A stretch of DNA of 64,000 nucleotides from an uncultured bacterium (GTDB lineage Bacteria; Elusimicrobiota; Elusimicrobia; Elusimicrobiales; Elusimicrobiaceae), in assembly GCA_949297775.1 (NCBI GenBank), contig CASFTM010000016.1:1-64000 (forward strand), given 5' to 3'. This document shows, in pieces, positions 32,634 through 41,223 of this stretch. The notes under the pieces are model-generated. The model worked only from the letters and a program-made list of their open reading frames with translations, was not told where the DNA came from and ran no database searches. Every line of letters starts with the position of its first letter. Position 1 is the stretch's first letter. The position numbers and the translations under genes are program-made.

Positions 32634-33942
32634 TTTTTTCGCCCCTAAACTGGACCCGCTCCACCCGCAACGCCACCTGGACGCGTTGGATACGCCGTTT
32701 GGCAAACGGTCGGTATACGACTCGGTTTCCTACTGCACCCGCTGCGGCAGCTGCCAACAGGCCTGCCCCACCTATTTGCTTACCGCACAGGAAACATTCT
32801 CCCCGCGCGGGCGCAACCAGCTGGTGCGCCTGGCGGCGGAGGGCAAACTGAATTTAAAGAAAAACCGCCAGCTGGCGGAAAAAACCCTTAACACCTGTTT
32901 GCTGTGCGGGCGCTGCACCCAGGCGTGCGCCGGCAAAATCCCCACCGCCGAGCATATGCTGGAACTGCGCCGCACCCTGCAATCGCGCGCCCTGCCGCGG
33001 CTGCTGTTTGGCTTGCTTTCCCTGCACGGCAGCCACCCCCGTTTGTTTAGTGCCTGGGTAAAAACCGGGCTTTGGCTGCGCCGGCTGGGCGTCGTAACGC
33101 TGATGCGCCGGTGCGGGCTGACGCGACTTGCAGGCCTTCAATGGGTCAACCACGCCGATGATATCCTGCCGGACGCACCGGACCGCCCGCAACGAACTGC
33201 CTGGAAGCAAAAGGATGTGCTGCTGCAACAAGAACCAACCCTTATTTACTTGCCCTCGTTGGAGGCTGATTTTTTTATGCCGTCTGTGGCGCTTTCCACG
33301 TTAACGCTGGTTGAACAGAAAAAACACCGCGTGCAAATATGGCACAATACAGCCAGCGGCCTATTTGAGTACGTCTACGGGGATATCCGCCAAAGCCGCC
33401 GCCTGTTGCGCCGGCTCATCAACCGCCGGGCGCAAACGGCAGGAGGCTCCTTGCCGCTGTTGACAGACAGTATAGATGTCTATTTGTTTTTGCGCCGTTC
33501 TCCTCAATTGTTTACAGACTGGCCCCGCTGGCGGGCCAAAGCGGAAGAATTGGCAAAATCCGTCTTATTTGTTACCGATGTTTGGCCTCGCGCCCGCCTG
33601 ACGCAGCCAGACAAGGAAACCCGCGTGCGTCTGGACGCTTCGGCTCTGTTTACCCGCGAAGGCGCGCCCTTTGACAAAGCCCATAAAATTTTACAAACAC
33701 AATTTAAGAAAAATTTTGTAGAGTGTTTGTATAAGGACGCGGATACACCCGCGTTTGGTTACAGTTTCGTACGGCAGAACTTGCATCACAAAATTTGTAT
33801 GTCCGCCGTACAAGGCATCGCCCGAACACAGACAGGGACTGTGTTTACTTTGTCAGGGCTGTCTGCTTTGGAGTTAAATTTTTACCTCAAGCGGTTTTAT
33901 CCGCTTGCCCAAGCAGACCACTTAACACGCTTAAACGGGTGA
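32626..33942 (+). CDS. GlcF-like iron-sulfur protein lacking the CCG domains' cysteines
   Basis: Electron-transfer partner of the fused oxidase. Two 4Fe-4S motifs are intact: CTRCGSCQQACP (Cys37-Cys47) and CLLCGRCTQAC (Cys91-Cys101). In GlcF-type proteins two CCG repeats follow; here the corresponding positions read NTASGLFEYVYGD and later FVECLYKDADTP, so the CCG cysteines are missing while the surrounding pattern (MPS, GD, hydrophobic strands) is still recognisable. GGAGG serves as ribosome binding site within the end of the upstream gene. The 438-residue length is normal for the family. Confidence 0.82.
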   Translation: MPDFFAPKLDPLHPQRHLDALDTPFGKRSVYDSVSYCTRCGSCQQACPTYLLTAQETFSPRGRNQLVRLAAEGKLNLKKNRQLAEKTLNTCLLCGRCTQACAGKIPTAEHMLELRRTLQSRALPRLLFGLLSLHGSHPRLFSAWVKTGLWLRRLGVVTLMRRCGLTRLAGLQWVNHADDILPDAPDRPQRTAWKQKDVLLQQEPTLIYLPSLEADFFMPSVALSTLTLVEQKKHRVQIWHNTASGLFEYVYGDIRQSRRLLRRLINRRAQTAGGSLPLLTDSIDVYLFLRRSPQLFTDWPRWRAKAEELAKSVLFVTDVWPRARLTQPDKETRVRLDASALFTREGAPFDKAHKILQTQFKKNFVECLYKDADTPAFGYSFVRQNLHHKICMSAVQGIARTQTGTVFTLSGLSALELNFYLKRFYPLAQADHLTRLNG

Positions 33943-33946
33943 ACGT

Positions 33947-35140
33947 ATGCAACCTTTCAGGCCTGAAAGCAGCAAACTCTCAGCCGAAGAAAAGCTGAAT
34001 TTGCTGGTGGAATTTGGGGCGCGCATTTCCTGCGAATTGCGCTTGGATAAACTGTTGGATATTATTGCCCAGCAAATTACCAAAATGCTGGATGTGGGGC
34101 GTTGCACCATTTACCTGAAAGACGTGGAGCGCAACGAGCTGTGGTCCAAAATCGCCCAAGGCCGCGGCTTGGAACATACCGAAATCCGTGTGCCGCTTAA
34201 CGGCAACGGAGTCATCTCTCTGGTAGCCCGCACCGGTGAAGCCATCAATCTCCCTAACGCTTACGAAGACCCGCGTTTTTCTATGGATGTGGATATGGTG
34301 ACGGATTTTCGCACCCATTCCATGTTGGCTATCCCTCTGAAAAATAATTCCGGCAAAGTGCTGGGTGTTTTTCAAGTTGCCAATAAATCCGACGGAACCG
34401 CTTTTGATAAAAAAGACGAAGGCATTTTGCTCTTATTAGCCACCTTTGCCGCCAGCTCCATTGAAATTGCCAAATTGTACCAAGATGTCCACGTCGCCCA
34501 GCTGGAAACCATTTACCGCTTGGCCGTTACCGCCGAGTACCGCGACCAACAGGATACCCGCGCCCATTTAAAAAACATCAGCATTATTTCCTACCTGCTG
34601 GCGCTGGCGCTGGGAATGAGCAAAAAAGACGCGGACCTCATCAAAAACGCCAGCCCGCTGCACGACATTGGCAAAGTGGCGCTGGCAGACAATATTTTAT
34701 TAAAGCCCGGCAAATTAACGCCGGAAGAATTTGAAATTATGAAATCGCACACCATCTACGGCGGACGGATTTTGGAAGGCGCCCATTCCAAAGTGCTCAA
34801 AATCGCCTACAAGATGGCCTGCTACCACCACGAAAAATGGAACGGCTCTGGCTATCCCAAAGGGTTAAAAGAGGAAGAAATCCCGATAGAAGCGCGCATC
34901 ATTACCGTAGCCGACGTATTTGACGCCCTGTGCGTGTTCCGCGTGTACAAAAAAGCCTGGCCCACGGACGACGCCTACGCATATATTTTGGGAGAGTCCG
35001 GCAAATCGTTTGACCCGCATGTGGTGGCCGCGTTCAAAAAAATATATCCGTCAGTACGCAAATTGTATGCACACATTCCCGTCAACCAACCGCAAGCGCA
35101 AACAAGCGATGTGCCGGTGGACGAAAAGAAAAACTCCTGA
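33947..35140 (+). CDS. GAF-HD-GYP protein, putative c-di-GMP phosphodiesterase
   Basis: Predicted cytoplasmic signalling enzyme of 397 residues. An N-terminal GAF sensor domain (about 25-185) is followed by an HD-GYP domain (about 195-370) with LHDIGK near 226, KSHTIYGG and HHEKWNGSGYPKG. The HD and GYP residues needed for metal binding and c-di-GMP hydrolysis are present. It starts five bases after the GlcF-like stop, so it is probably cotranscribed with the oxidase. No GGDEF protein is in the window. Confidence 0.9.
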   Translation: MQPFRPESSKLSAEEKLNLLVEFGARISCELRLDKLLDIIAQQITKMLDVGRCTIYLKDVERNELWSKIAQGRGLEHTEIRVPLNGNGVISLVARTGEAINLPNAYEDPRFSMDVDMVTDFRTHSMLAIPLKNNSGKVLGVFQVANKSDGTAFDKKDEGILLLLATFAASSIEIAKLYQDVHVAQLETIYRLAVTAEYRDQQDTRAHLKNISIISYLLALALGMSKKDADLIKNASPLHDIGKVALADNILLKPGKLTPEEFEIMKSHTIYGGRILEGAHSKVLKIAYKMACYHHEKWNGSGYPKGLKEEEIPIEARIITVADVFDALCVFRVYKKAWPTDDAYAYILGESGKSFDPHVVAAFKKIYPSVRKLYAHIPVNQPQAQTSDVPVDEKKNS

Positions 35141-35142
35141 TT

Positions 35143-35168
35143 TTCCCCGCTTTCGGCGGGGTTTTTTC
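35143..35168 (+). terminator. Terminator of the oxidase/HD-GYP operon
   Basis: Stem CCCCGC / GCGGGG with a short TTTCG-type loop followed by TTTTTT. Confidence 0.88.
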
Positions 35169-35274
35169 TGCCAGCGTTTTGCTTGCACAGTGGCGCACGC
35201 CCGGCCCAAAATACTACAATATAGTGTCCTTTTGGCTTTCAACCTTAAGTACAATTTTTATAGGGAGTTTGTTG

Positions 35275-36354
35275 ATGGAAAAAGAGACAATCCTAATCGG
35301 CCTGTCGGGTGGGGTGGATTCCGCCGCCGCGGCCGTATTGCTTAAAGAACAGGGGTACCGCGTCATTGGCGCCACAATGATGATATGGGACCCGTCCTTG
35401 CCCGTGCCAGCAGGAGTTTACCAAAAAAACGCCTGCCTCTCGCCGGAAAAAGAAGACGTTTCCGAAATCCGCGCATTGGCGGAAAAATTGGACATTGAAT
35501 ACCTGACCGTGGACTGCCGCCAGTCCTACCGCCAAACCGTACTGGACAACTTCCGGCAGGAATACGCCTGCGGACGTACGCCCAACCCGTGCGTCCTGTG
35601 CAACAGCTTAATTAAATTTGGCGTACTGCCGGCGGCGGCGCGGCAGCAAGGCATCCGTTTTGATAAATTTGCCACCGGGCACTACGCCCGTGTGGAAAAA
35701 GACCCGCAAACCGGCCAATACCTGCTGAAAAAAGCCAAAGATTTATCACGCGACCAAAGCTATTTTTTGCACCGCTTAACACGGGCGCAGCTTTCGCGCG
35801 TGCTGTTCCCGCTGGGGGAAATGACCAAGCCCGAAATCCGCGAAGTAGCCCGCCGCGCCGGCCTGGCCGTAGCCGACAAAGAAGACAGCCAGGATTTTTA
35901 CTGCGGGGATTACAACGATTTACTCAACTTCCCCAATAAACCCGGCGATATCGTTACGCAGGACGGCACGCCCGTGGCCCGCCACAACGGCATTTGGGGA
36001 TACACGATTGGCAAGCGCAAAGGGCTCGGCATCAGCGGATTTAAAACGCCGATGTACGTGGTACGCATTGACGCGCAAAAAAACCAAGTGGTTATCGGTC
36101 CGAAAGAAGCGCTCTATTCCAAAACATTGCAAGCGGACCACGTCAGCTGGATAGCGGGCGAACCGCCGGCGGAAAGATTTGCGTGCGAAATTAAAATCCG
36201 CAATTTGCACGTGCCGGCCAAAGCACAGGTAACGGTGGAGAAAGACGGTTCTTTGTCGGTGGTATTTGAAGAACCGCAATTATCGGTAACCGCCGGACAA
36301 TCCACCGTTTTGTACGACGGGGATATGGTGCTGGGCGGCGGAATGATTAAGTAG
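35275..36354 (+). CDS. mnmA: tRNA-specific 2-thiouridylase MnmA
   Basis: Installs the 2-thio group on wobble uridine 34 of Lys, Glu and Gln tRNAs. I start it at 35275 (359 residues, MEKETILIGL), supported by an AGGGAG ribosome binding site and the family start; the open frame continues upstream without similarity. The PP-loop SGGVDSAAA is at residues about 10-18, and the two catalytic cysteines are in PNPCVLCN and DFYCGDY. It is monocistronic and convergent with dnaJ. Confidence 0.95.
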   Translation: MEKETILIGLSGGVDSAAAAVLLKEQGYRVIGATMMIWDPSLPVPAGVYQKNACLSPEKEDVSEIRALAEKLDIEYLTVDCRQSYRQTVLDNFRQEYACGRTPNPCVLCNSLIKFGVLPAAARQQGIRFDKFATGHYARVEKDPQTGQYLLKKAKDLSRDQSYFLHRLTRAQLSRVLFPLGEMTKPEIREVARRAGLAVADKEDSQDFYCGDYNDLLNFPNKPGDIVTQDGTPVARHNGIWGYTIGKRKGLGISGFKTPMYVVRIDAQKNQVVIGPKEALYSKTLQADHVSWIAGEPPAERFACEIKIRNLHVPAKAQVTVEKDGSLSVVFEEPQLSVTAGQSTVLYDGDMVLGGGMIK

Positions 36355-36368
36355 GTCTTGATATACGA

Positions 36369-36406
36369 CAAAAAAGGAGCGGAGAGTTTTCTCCGCTCCT
36401 TTTTTA
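36369..36406. terminator. Bidirectional terminator between mnmA and dnaJ
   Basis: Stem AAAAGGAGCGGAGA / TCTCCGCTCCTTTT with A-run and T-run on either side, serving both convergent genes. Confidence 0.9.
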
Positions 36407-36420
36407 TCGGCTGTGCCGTA

Positions 36421-37521
36421 TTACGAAAACAGCTCTTTAAAAAAGCTCTTCTTCCCGCCGGTTTCTTTCGCCAATTCTTCCAGCAGTTCTTTTTGGCGCA
36501 GAGTCGGCTTTTTGGGCACTTCAATTTTTATGTTGACGAGTAAATCGCCAAAGCCTTTTTTGCCCAGCTTCGGCATGCCGTTGCCTTGCAGTTTAAGCAC
36601 CGAGCCGAATTGCGTGCCTTTCGGAATATCCAGCTCCACTTCTTTTCCTTCAATCGTCGGCACTTTGATACTGCCGCCAAGTACGGCCTGCGGGTAAGTA
36701 ATTTGCGCGTCAATCGCCAAATCGTCGCCCTGGCGTTTGAAAATTTTATGTTCTTTGACGTGCACTTCTACATACAAATCGCCAAAGCCGCCGCCGTTGG
36801 TGCCGATATCGCCGCCGTTGGAAACGCGCAGCGTCACGCCTGTGCGCACGCCGGAAGGCACTTTAACGGTCAGTTTTTCTTTTACGCGCTTGGTTCCGCT
36901 GCCGCGGCATTCCGGGCAGGGTTTTTCCACCACGGTTCCTTTGCCGCCACAGTCCGGGCAGACCTGGCGCATACTAAAAAATCCCTGTGAATACGTAACC
37001 GTACCCGTCCCATTGCAGGAACGGCACGTTTTGCGGGCACTGCCGGGCGCGGCGCCGGAGCCGTCGCACGCGGAACAATTATCCATACGGGTATAATCTA
37101 CCGGGATTTCCTTGCCCATAAACGCTTCTTCCAGCGTCAGCGTTACGTCCAGCTTTAAGTCTTCCCCTCTTTGGGGCCGCGGGCTTTGGCGGCGCGCACC
37201 GCCGAAACCGCCTCCAAAAATATCGCCAAACACGGAGCCGAAAATATCGTTGATATCCCCAAATCCGCCGGCGTTAAACCCGCCAAAACCGCCCGCGCCG
37301 GACACGCCTTCGTGCCCATATTGGTCGTACATCCGTTTTTTTTGCGGGTCGGACAACACGGAAAACGCTTCGTTTACTTTTTTAAATTGTTCTTCGGCTT
37401 CTTTATTGCCGGGGTTGCGGTCCGGGTGGTACTTCATAGCCTGGCGGCGGAAAGCGGATTTGATTTCCACTTCGGTAGCCGTACGCTCTACGCCAAGCAC
37501 TTGGTAATAATCTTCTTTCAT
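36421..37521 (-). CDS. dnaJ: Chaperone DnaJ
   Basis: Hsp40 co-chaperone of DnaK. From [10 protein letters not shown] the product has 366 residues: J domain with HPD (YHPDRNPG near 33), a glycine/phenylalanine-rich linker ([12 protein letters not shown]), four zinc-finger repeats ([32 protein letters not shown]) and the C-terminal substrate-binding domains. The start could also be at 37533 (MPTK); the AGGA upstream fits neither spacing perfectly. No dnaK or grpE is adjacent. Confidence 0.95.
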   Translation of the reverse strand: MKEDYYQVLGVERTATEVEIKSAFRRQAMKYHPDRNPGNKEAEEQFKKVNEAFSVLSDPQKKRMYDQYGHEGVSGAGGFGGFNAGGFGDINDIFGSVFGDIFGGGFGGARRQSPRPQRGEDLKLDVTLTLEEAFMGKEIPVDYTRMDNCSACDGSGAAPGSARKTCRSCNGTGTVTYSQGFFSMRQVCPDCGGKGTVVEKPCPECRGSGTKRVKEKLTVKVPSGVRTGVTLRVSNGGDIGTNGGGFGDLYVEVHVKEHKIFKRQGDDLAIDAQITYPQAVLGGSIKVPTIEGKEVELDIPKGTQFGSVLKLQGNGMPKLGKKGFGDLLVNIKIEVPKKPTLRQKELLEELAKETGGKKSFFKELFS

Positions 37522-37642
37522 TTTAGTAGGCATAATCCTGGAAAAATAAAACAAATATCGTTATTTATATTTTATTAAATTTACACTCTCCCTGCACGTT
37601 TGCTTCTTTTGGCCCGCGGCACCGCGCACGGCGGGGCAAATT

Positions 37643-37652
37643 ATGTTATAAT
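37643..37652 (+). promoter_or_regulatory. Extended -10 promoter of rplU-rpmA
   Basis: TGTTATAAT (TATAAT at 37647-37652) without a good -35. It would give a leader of about 85 bases that includes a GC-rich hairpin (CGCCCGGC..GCCAGGGCG, 37687-37711). Confidence 0.5.
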
Positions 37653-37659
37653 ATATATA

Positions 37660-37733
37660 CAAATTAAGGGAGAGTAAACCTCTTCCGCCCGGCCCGAAAG
37701 AGCCAGGGCGTGGGGTGTTTTCTCTTTATTTGG
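37660..37733 (+). promoter_or_regulatory. Structured rplU leader (possible L21 leader)
   Basis: The interval between the first promoter and a second one holds the hairpin CGCCCGGC / GCCAGGGCG and GGGAGAG facing TTCTCTT. Ribosomal L21 leaders are known in other bacteria; I cannot confirm a family match. Confidence 0.3.
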
Positions 37734-37739
37734 TATAAT
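37731..37739 (+). promoter_or_regulatory. Second extended -10 promoter, abutting rplU
   Basis: TGGTATAAT ends six bases before the rplU ATG, and no Shine-Dalgarno sequence is present. Transcription from here would make a leaderless rplU mRNA. Confidence 0.45.
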
Positions 37740-37745
37740 AAACTT

Positions 37746-38057
37746 ATGTACGCAATTATTGAAACTGGTGGAAAACAGTACTGGGTAAAACCCGGTCAAG
37801 ATCTGCAGGTTGAAAAGCTGGACGCGAAAGCGGGCGAGAGCGTAGAACTCAAAGTGCTCTGGGCCGCCAACGAAGAAGGTACCTCAGCAGATACCAAAGC
37901 CGGTAACACGGCCAAGGTCACCGCTCAAGTGGTTAAACATTTGAGAGGTCCGAAAATCCTCGTATTCAAAAAAAGACCGAAAAAAGGTTACGAAAGAACC
38001 ATCGGTCACAGACAGGATTTAACGCAAATCAAAATCACGGATATCCAGTTAGCATAA
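37746..38057 (+). CDS. rplU: 50S ribosomal protein L21
   Basis: Large-subunit protein of 103 residues starting MYAIIETGGKQYWV, the universal L21 N-terminus; it ends with GHRQDLTQIKITDI. The start at 37746 is fixed by this similarity. Two promoter-like elements precede it. It is followed 16 bases later by rpmA, the normal L21-L27 pair, and then obg after a terminator. Confidence 0.96.
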   Translation: MYAIIETGGKQYWVKPGQDLQVEKLDAKAGESVELKVLWAANEEGTSADTKAGNTAKVTAQVVKHLRGPKILVFKKRPKKGYERTIGHRQDLTQIKITDIQLA

Positions 38058-38073
38058 ATTGGGAGACTAAACT

Positions 38074-38451
38074 ATGGCACATACAAAAGCACAAGGTTCT
38101 TCCTCCAACGGAAGAGACAGCCACGGCCAGCGTTTAGGTATTAAACGCTACGGCTCCCAGTTTGTAAACGCTGGGGAAATCATCGTCCGCCAACGCGGTA
38201 CCAAATTCTTGCCTGGTACCAACGTTTCCAGAAGCAGCGATGACAGCCTTTTTGCCCGGGTCGCCGGCATTGTTACCTTTGAATGGGTAAGACGCGGCAA
38301 AAAGCAGATTTCCGTGTACCCGAAAGTTGCGGAAACCAAAGAAGCGAAAGCGCCCGCTAAAAAAGCGGCTGCTAAAGCCAAACCGGCAGCTAAAAAACCG
38401 GCTGCCAAAAAGGCTCCCGCCAAAGCCAAAAAGGCCGAAGCGGACAAATAA
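38074..38451 (+). CDS. rpmA: 50S ribosomal protein L27 with a basic C-terminal extension
   Basis: L27 sits at the peptidyl-transferase centre. Residues 1 to about 83 are L27 ([16 protein letters not shown], then QRLGIKRYG and RQRGTKF). The remaining 40 or so are almost only Lys, Ala and Pro ([18 protein letters not shown] and more), a histone-H1-like tail absent from typical 85-residue L27. The N-terminal motif has Thr-Lys-Ala-Gln where most bacteria have Lys-Lys-Gly-Gly. The ribosome binding site is GGGAG. Confidence 0.95.
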   Translation: MAHTKAQGSSSNGRDSHGQRLGIKRYGSQFVNAGEIIVRQRGTKFLPGTNVSRSSDDSLFARVAGIVTFEWVRRGKKQISVYPKVAETKEAKAPAKKAAAKAKPAAKKPAAKKAPAKAKKAEADK

Positions 38452-38463
38452 GCTTCACAGTTT

Positions 38464-38498
38464 AAAAAGCGGCAGGAACATTCCTGCCGCTTTTTTTG
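38464..38498 (+). terminator. Terminator after rpmA
   Basis: A 15-bp perfect stem (AAAAAGCGGCAGGAA and complement) followed by TTTG. Confidence 0.92.
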
Positions 38499-38541
38499 TG
38501 TCCGGCGGAGTACAATTTCCCGCCGCGTTTGCTACAATGTT

Positions 38542-38700
38542 ATGAAGAAGAACGAATTACACACCGCGCTGGATGAATGGAGCTACACTTGCTCCAATAC
38601 CCCGGCGCGCGCCAAATTAAAACGAGCCCGGGCCAAAGCCAAACGAACGCTTTCCAAAAAACTGTTGGCGCGGGAATTGGCGCAGCAGGAACCTTTTTAA
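38542..38700 (+). CDS. Possible small basic protein of 52 residues
   Basis: This frame lies alone between the rpmA terminator and obg. It begins MKKNELHTALDEW and continues into a Lys/Arg/Ala-rich helix (ARAKLKRARAKAKRTLSK) ending QQEPF. Codon use resembles neighbouring genes. An extended -10 (TGCTACAAT, TACAAT at 38533-38538) precedes it, but only three bases separate it from the ATG, and there is no Shine-Dalgarno sequence. It may instead be part of the obg leader. Confidence 0.45.
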   Translation: MKKNELHTALDEWSYTCSNTPARAKLKRARAKAKRTLSKKLLARELAQQEPF

Positions 38701-38745
38701 TTTTACCGCCGCCGCACGGACGGTTTGCGGCGCAAAGAGGAATTT

Positions 38746-40125
38746 ATGCAATCCGGAAGTTTTTTAGACCGTGTAAAAATTTATGTTACCGCCGGCAAAG
38801 GCGGCGACGGCTGTTTGTCTTTCCGCCGCGAAAAATTTATTGAATTTGGCGGCCCCAACGGGGGCTGCGGCGGCAAAGGCGGCGATGTGATCCTGCGCGC
38901 CGAACACAATTTAACCACCCTGTTGGAACTAGCCTACAACCCGCATATTGAAGCCCAAAACGGCGAAAAGGGCGGCACTTATAACAAAACGGGCCGCGCG
39001 GGGGAGGATAAAATCATCCTTGTTCCCTGCGGCACGCTGGTTAAAAAAGACGGGCAAATCATCGCCGATTTAACCCAGCCCGGGCAGGAATTTACCGTGG
39101 CCAAAGGGGGTATGGGCGGACGCGGGAACCAATCTTTTAAAACCCGCAACAACACTGCTCCGCACATTGCCGAAAACGGTCAGCCGGGCGAAGAAGTTAC
39201 GCTGGTATTGGAGCTGAAAGTACTGGCGGACTTGGGGCTGGTGGGTTTCCCTAACGCAGGGAAAAGCACCTTTTTAAGCCGCATTTCCGCGGCGCGCCCG
39301 CGCATTGCGGACTATCCGTTCACCACGCTGAACCCCAACTTGGGGATTACGCTGCACAAAAACGTCAGCTTTGCCACCGCAGACATCCCGGGCATTATTG
39401 AAGGCGCCAGCGAAGGAAAAGGACTGGGCTTTCAGTTTTTAAAACACATTGAACGCACCCGCGTGCTTTTACACTTGGTGGACCCGGAAGGTTTTGACGG
39501 AATGAGCGCGGAAAAGTCCGTGAAAGTGATTGAGAACGAACTCAAAACGTTTGACAAAAAACTGTTTGAAAAGCCGCGGATTATCGTAGTCAACAAAATG
39601 GATTTGCCTTCCGCCCAAAAAGCATACGAAACGCTGAAAAAGAAATTTAAAAAACATAAAGTAATGCTAATGTCCGCCGCCACGGGCGAAGGAGTCAACC
39701 AGGTGCTGGACGAAGTGGTCAAAATTCTTTCTGTTACCCCGGTGGATTTAACCCCGGTTACCGAAAAAACAGCCGCGGTGCACAAAGTGGAGCCGATTTT
39801 CTCCATCTCCCGCGATGAAAATGACGTCATCCATATTACGGGCAAAAAAGTGGTGGAATTTATCGCTATGACGAACTTTAACCAGCCCGAAGCCGTCAAC
39901 CGGCTGCGCGGTATTTTTAAGAAAATCGGCCTGGAAAAAGCCCTTTTGAAGTTTGGCGTACAGGACGGCGATACGCTTATCGTAGGCGGGCGCGAATTTG
40001 AGTGGAACGGGGATTTTGACGAAGAAGCCCCCACCTCCCCCGAACATGCCGGCTACAAACGCCGCGAAACCAAACAGGAACGTTTGGAAAAACGCCGCGC
40101 CAGGCGCCAGGCCAAACTCAAATAG
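38746..40125 (+). CDS. obg: GTPase Obg/CgtA
   Basis: Ribosome-associated GTPase for 50S maturation and stress responses. From MQSGSFLDRV (AGAGGA ribosome binding site) it has 459 residues. The glycine-rich Obg fold (GGPNGGCGGKGGDV near 40) comes first, then the G domain: GFPNAGKSTF, DIPGIIEGAS and NKMD. An OCT-type C-terminal domain follows (VEPIFSISRDEND to REFEW), and the protein ends in a basic tail. The position behind rplU-rpmA is the common bacterial order. Confidence 0.96.
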   Translation: MQSGSFLDRVKIYVTAGKGGDGCLSFRREKFIEFGGPNGGCGGKGGDVILRAEHNLTTLLELAYNPHIEAQNGEKGGTYNKTGRAGEDKIILVPCGTLVKKDGQIIADLTQPGQEFTVAKGGMGGRGNQSFKTRNNTAPHIAENGQPGEEVTLVLELKVLADLGLVGFPNAGKSTFLSRISAARPRIADYPFTTLNPNLGITLHKNVSFATADIPGIIEGASEGKGLGFQFLKHIERTRVLLHLVDPEGFDGMSAEKSVKVIENELKTFDKKLFEKPRIIVVNKMDLPSAQKAYETLKKKFKKHKVMLMSAATGEGVNQVLDEVVKILSVTPVDLTPVTEKTAAVHKVEPIFSISRDENDVIHITGKKVVEFIAMTNFNQPEAVNRLRGIFKKIGLEKALLKFGVQDGDTLIVGGREFEWNGDFDEEAPTSPEHAGYKRRETKQERLEKRRARRQAKLK

Positions 40126-40137
40126 ATCCTTACCACA

Positions 40138-40166
40138 AACCCCCGGTTTCCCGGGGGTTTTATTAT
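40138..40166. terminator. Terminator after obg
   Basis: Stem AACCCCCGG / CCGGGGGTT followed by TTATTATG on the plus strand; it may also serve the convergent protease gene. Confidence 0.8.
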
Positions 40167-40209
40167 GTGTAAAGCCACATTTTAAAATACGCCCTGCCAG
40201 GCCGGATAC

Positions 40210-41223
40210 TCACCGGACGGTATGGTGCCGGTTGGCCCAGTTGACCGCCTCCACCACCGCGGCGCTGCTTTTGTGCGTTTTGTTTACAAACGAGGGGAAC
40301 GCCTCCTTCCAGTCTAATTTATAGTAATCGCTCCCCATTACCTCTTCCATAAAAGAAGCAATTTCCCGGTTAAATACCGGGAACATAAAGTATTCTTCCG
40401 TTTTTTTATTTTGTTTGTTGGTCCAGCGAACGGAAGTCAGATTGGCGGAAATAATACCAATCAACTCTCCGGTGTTAGTCATCACTCCAGAACCGCTCAT
40501 CCCTTTGCGTACGCCGAAATTGCCGGTATACGCGAACCCCAACTCTTTTACATAATACACCGGGTATGGGTTGGCCTTTAGTTCGCGTTTCCCGCCAAAA
40601 ATAGAAATAACGGACAAATTCCGGTCAATTACATAGTTGCCTTCATCAAACAGCACTAGCGGCGGAAAATCCGGGCTGATAATGCGGTTATATTGCCGCT
40701 TGGCATCGGTATTTTGATTTAAAAATGCCTGGAAAGCCTTTTTGGAAATTCCCAAGTTATAGCTGCGCTTGCCGGACGGACGGCGGTAATATGTTTGGGG
40801 CGCGCGGTCCAAATCCAGGCGGATGAGGGCAAAATCATTTTGTACCATTTTAGCCGGGGAGAATTCCGGATGGACAAAAACCGCCGGCTTTTGCGAGGTA
40901 TGAGTAACACTCGCCAAGGCCGAAACGGGCTGTTCCAATAAATCCATTTGTACGGTGCACCCGTTCTGGCAGACTTGCTGCACGCAATGGGCCGCCGTGG
41001 CAAACCAGCGCCGCCCGATGCGCGTGGCCTGGCATTTGCCGGCTACCCCGGTTTTTTTGCCGGCGGGCGTAATATAATATTCAAAAGTGTGGTAAAAATC
41101 TTCTTTGCGGGTGTGCTTGTCCTCGTCGGTAACGGAAATCACACTTACCTGGCCCCAACAGCTGGAGGCAATCGTTCCCAAGCACACGAGAAACACAAGC
41201 TTTTTAAGATTAAAATGCGTCAT
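40210..41223 (-). CDS. Secreted trypsin-like serine protease
   Basis: Start at 41223 (MTHFNLKKLV, GGAG ribosome binding site), 337 residues. A hydrophobic signal sequence (residues 8-24) includes a Cys at 22 in a weak lipobox (ASSC), so it is either exported or lipid-anchored. Chymotrypsin-fold motifs are present: TAAHC (His79), ND-FALIRLD (Asp130) and GMSGSGV in place of the usual GDSGGP. Extra cysteine pairs surround the His loop. It overlaps the preceding gene by 14 bases. Similar to V8/glutamyl-endopeptidase-type proteases; specificity unknown. Confidence 0.83.
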   Translation of the reverse strand: MTHFNLKKLVFLVCLGTIASSCWGQVSVISVTDEDKHTRKEDFYHTFEYYITPAGKKTGVAGKCQATRIGRRWFATAAHCVQQVCQNGCTVQMDLLEQPVSALASVTHTSQKPAVFVHPEFSPAKMVQNDFALIRLDLDRAPQTYYRRPSGKRSYNLGISKKAFQAFLNQNTDAKRQYNRIISPDFPPLVLFDEGNYVIDRNLSVISIFGGKRELKANPYPVYYVKELGFAYTGNFGVRKGMSGSGVMTNTGELIGIISANLTSVRWTNKQNKKTEEYFMFPVFNREIASFMEEVMGSDYYKLDWKEAFPSFVNKTHKSSAAVVEAVNWANRHHTVR

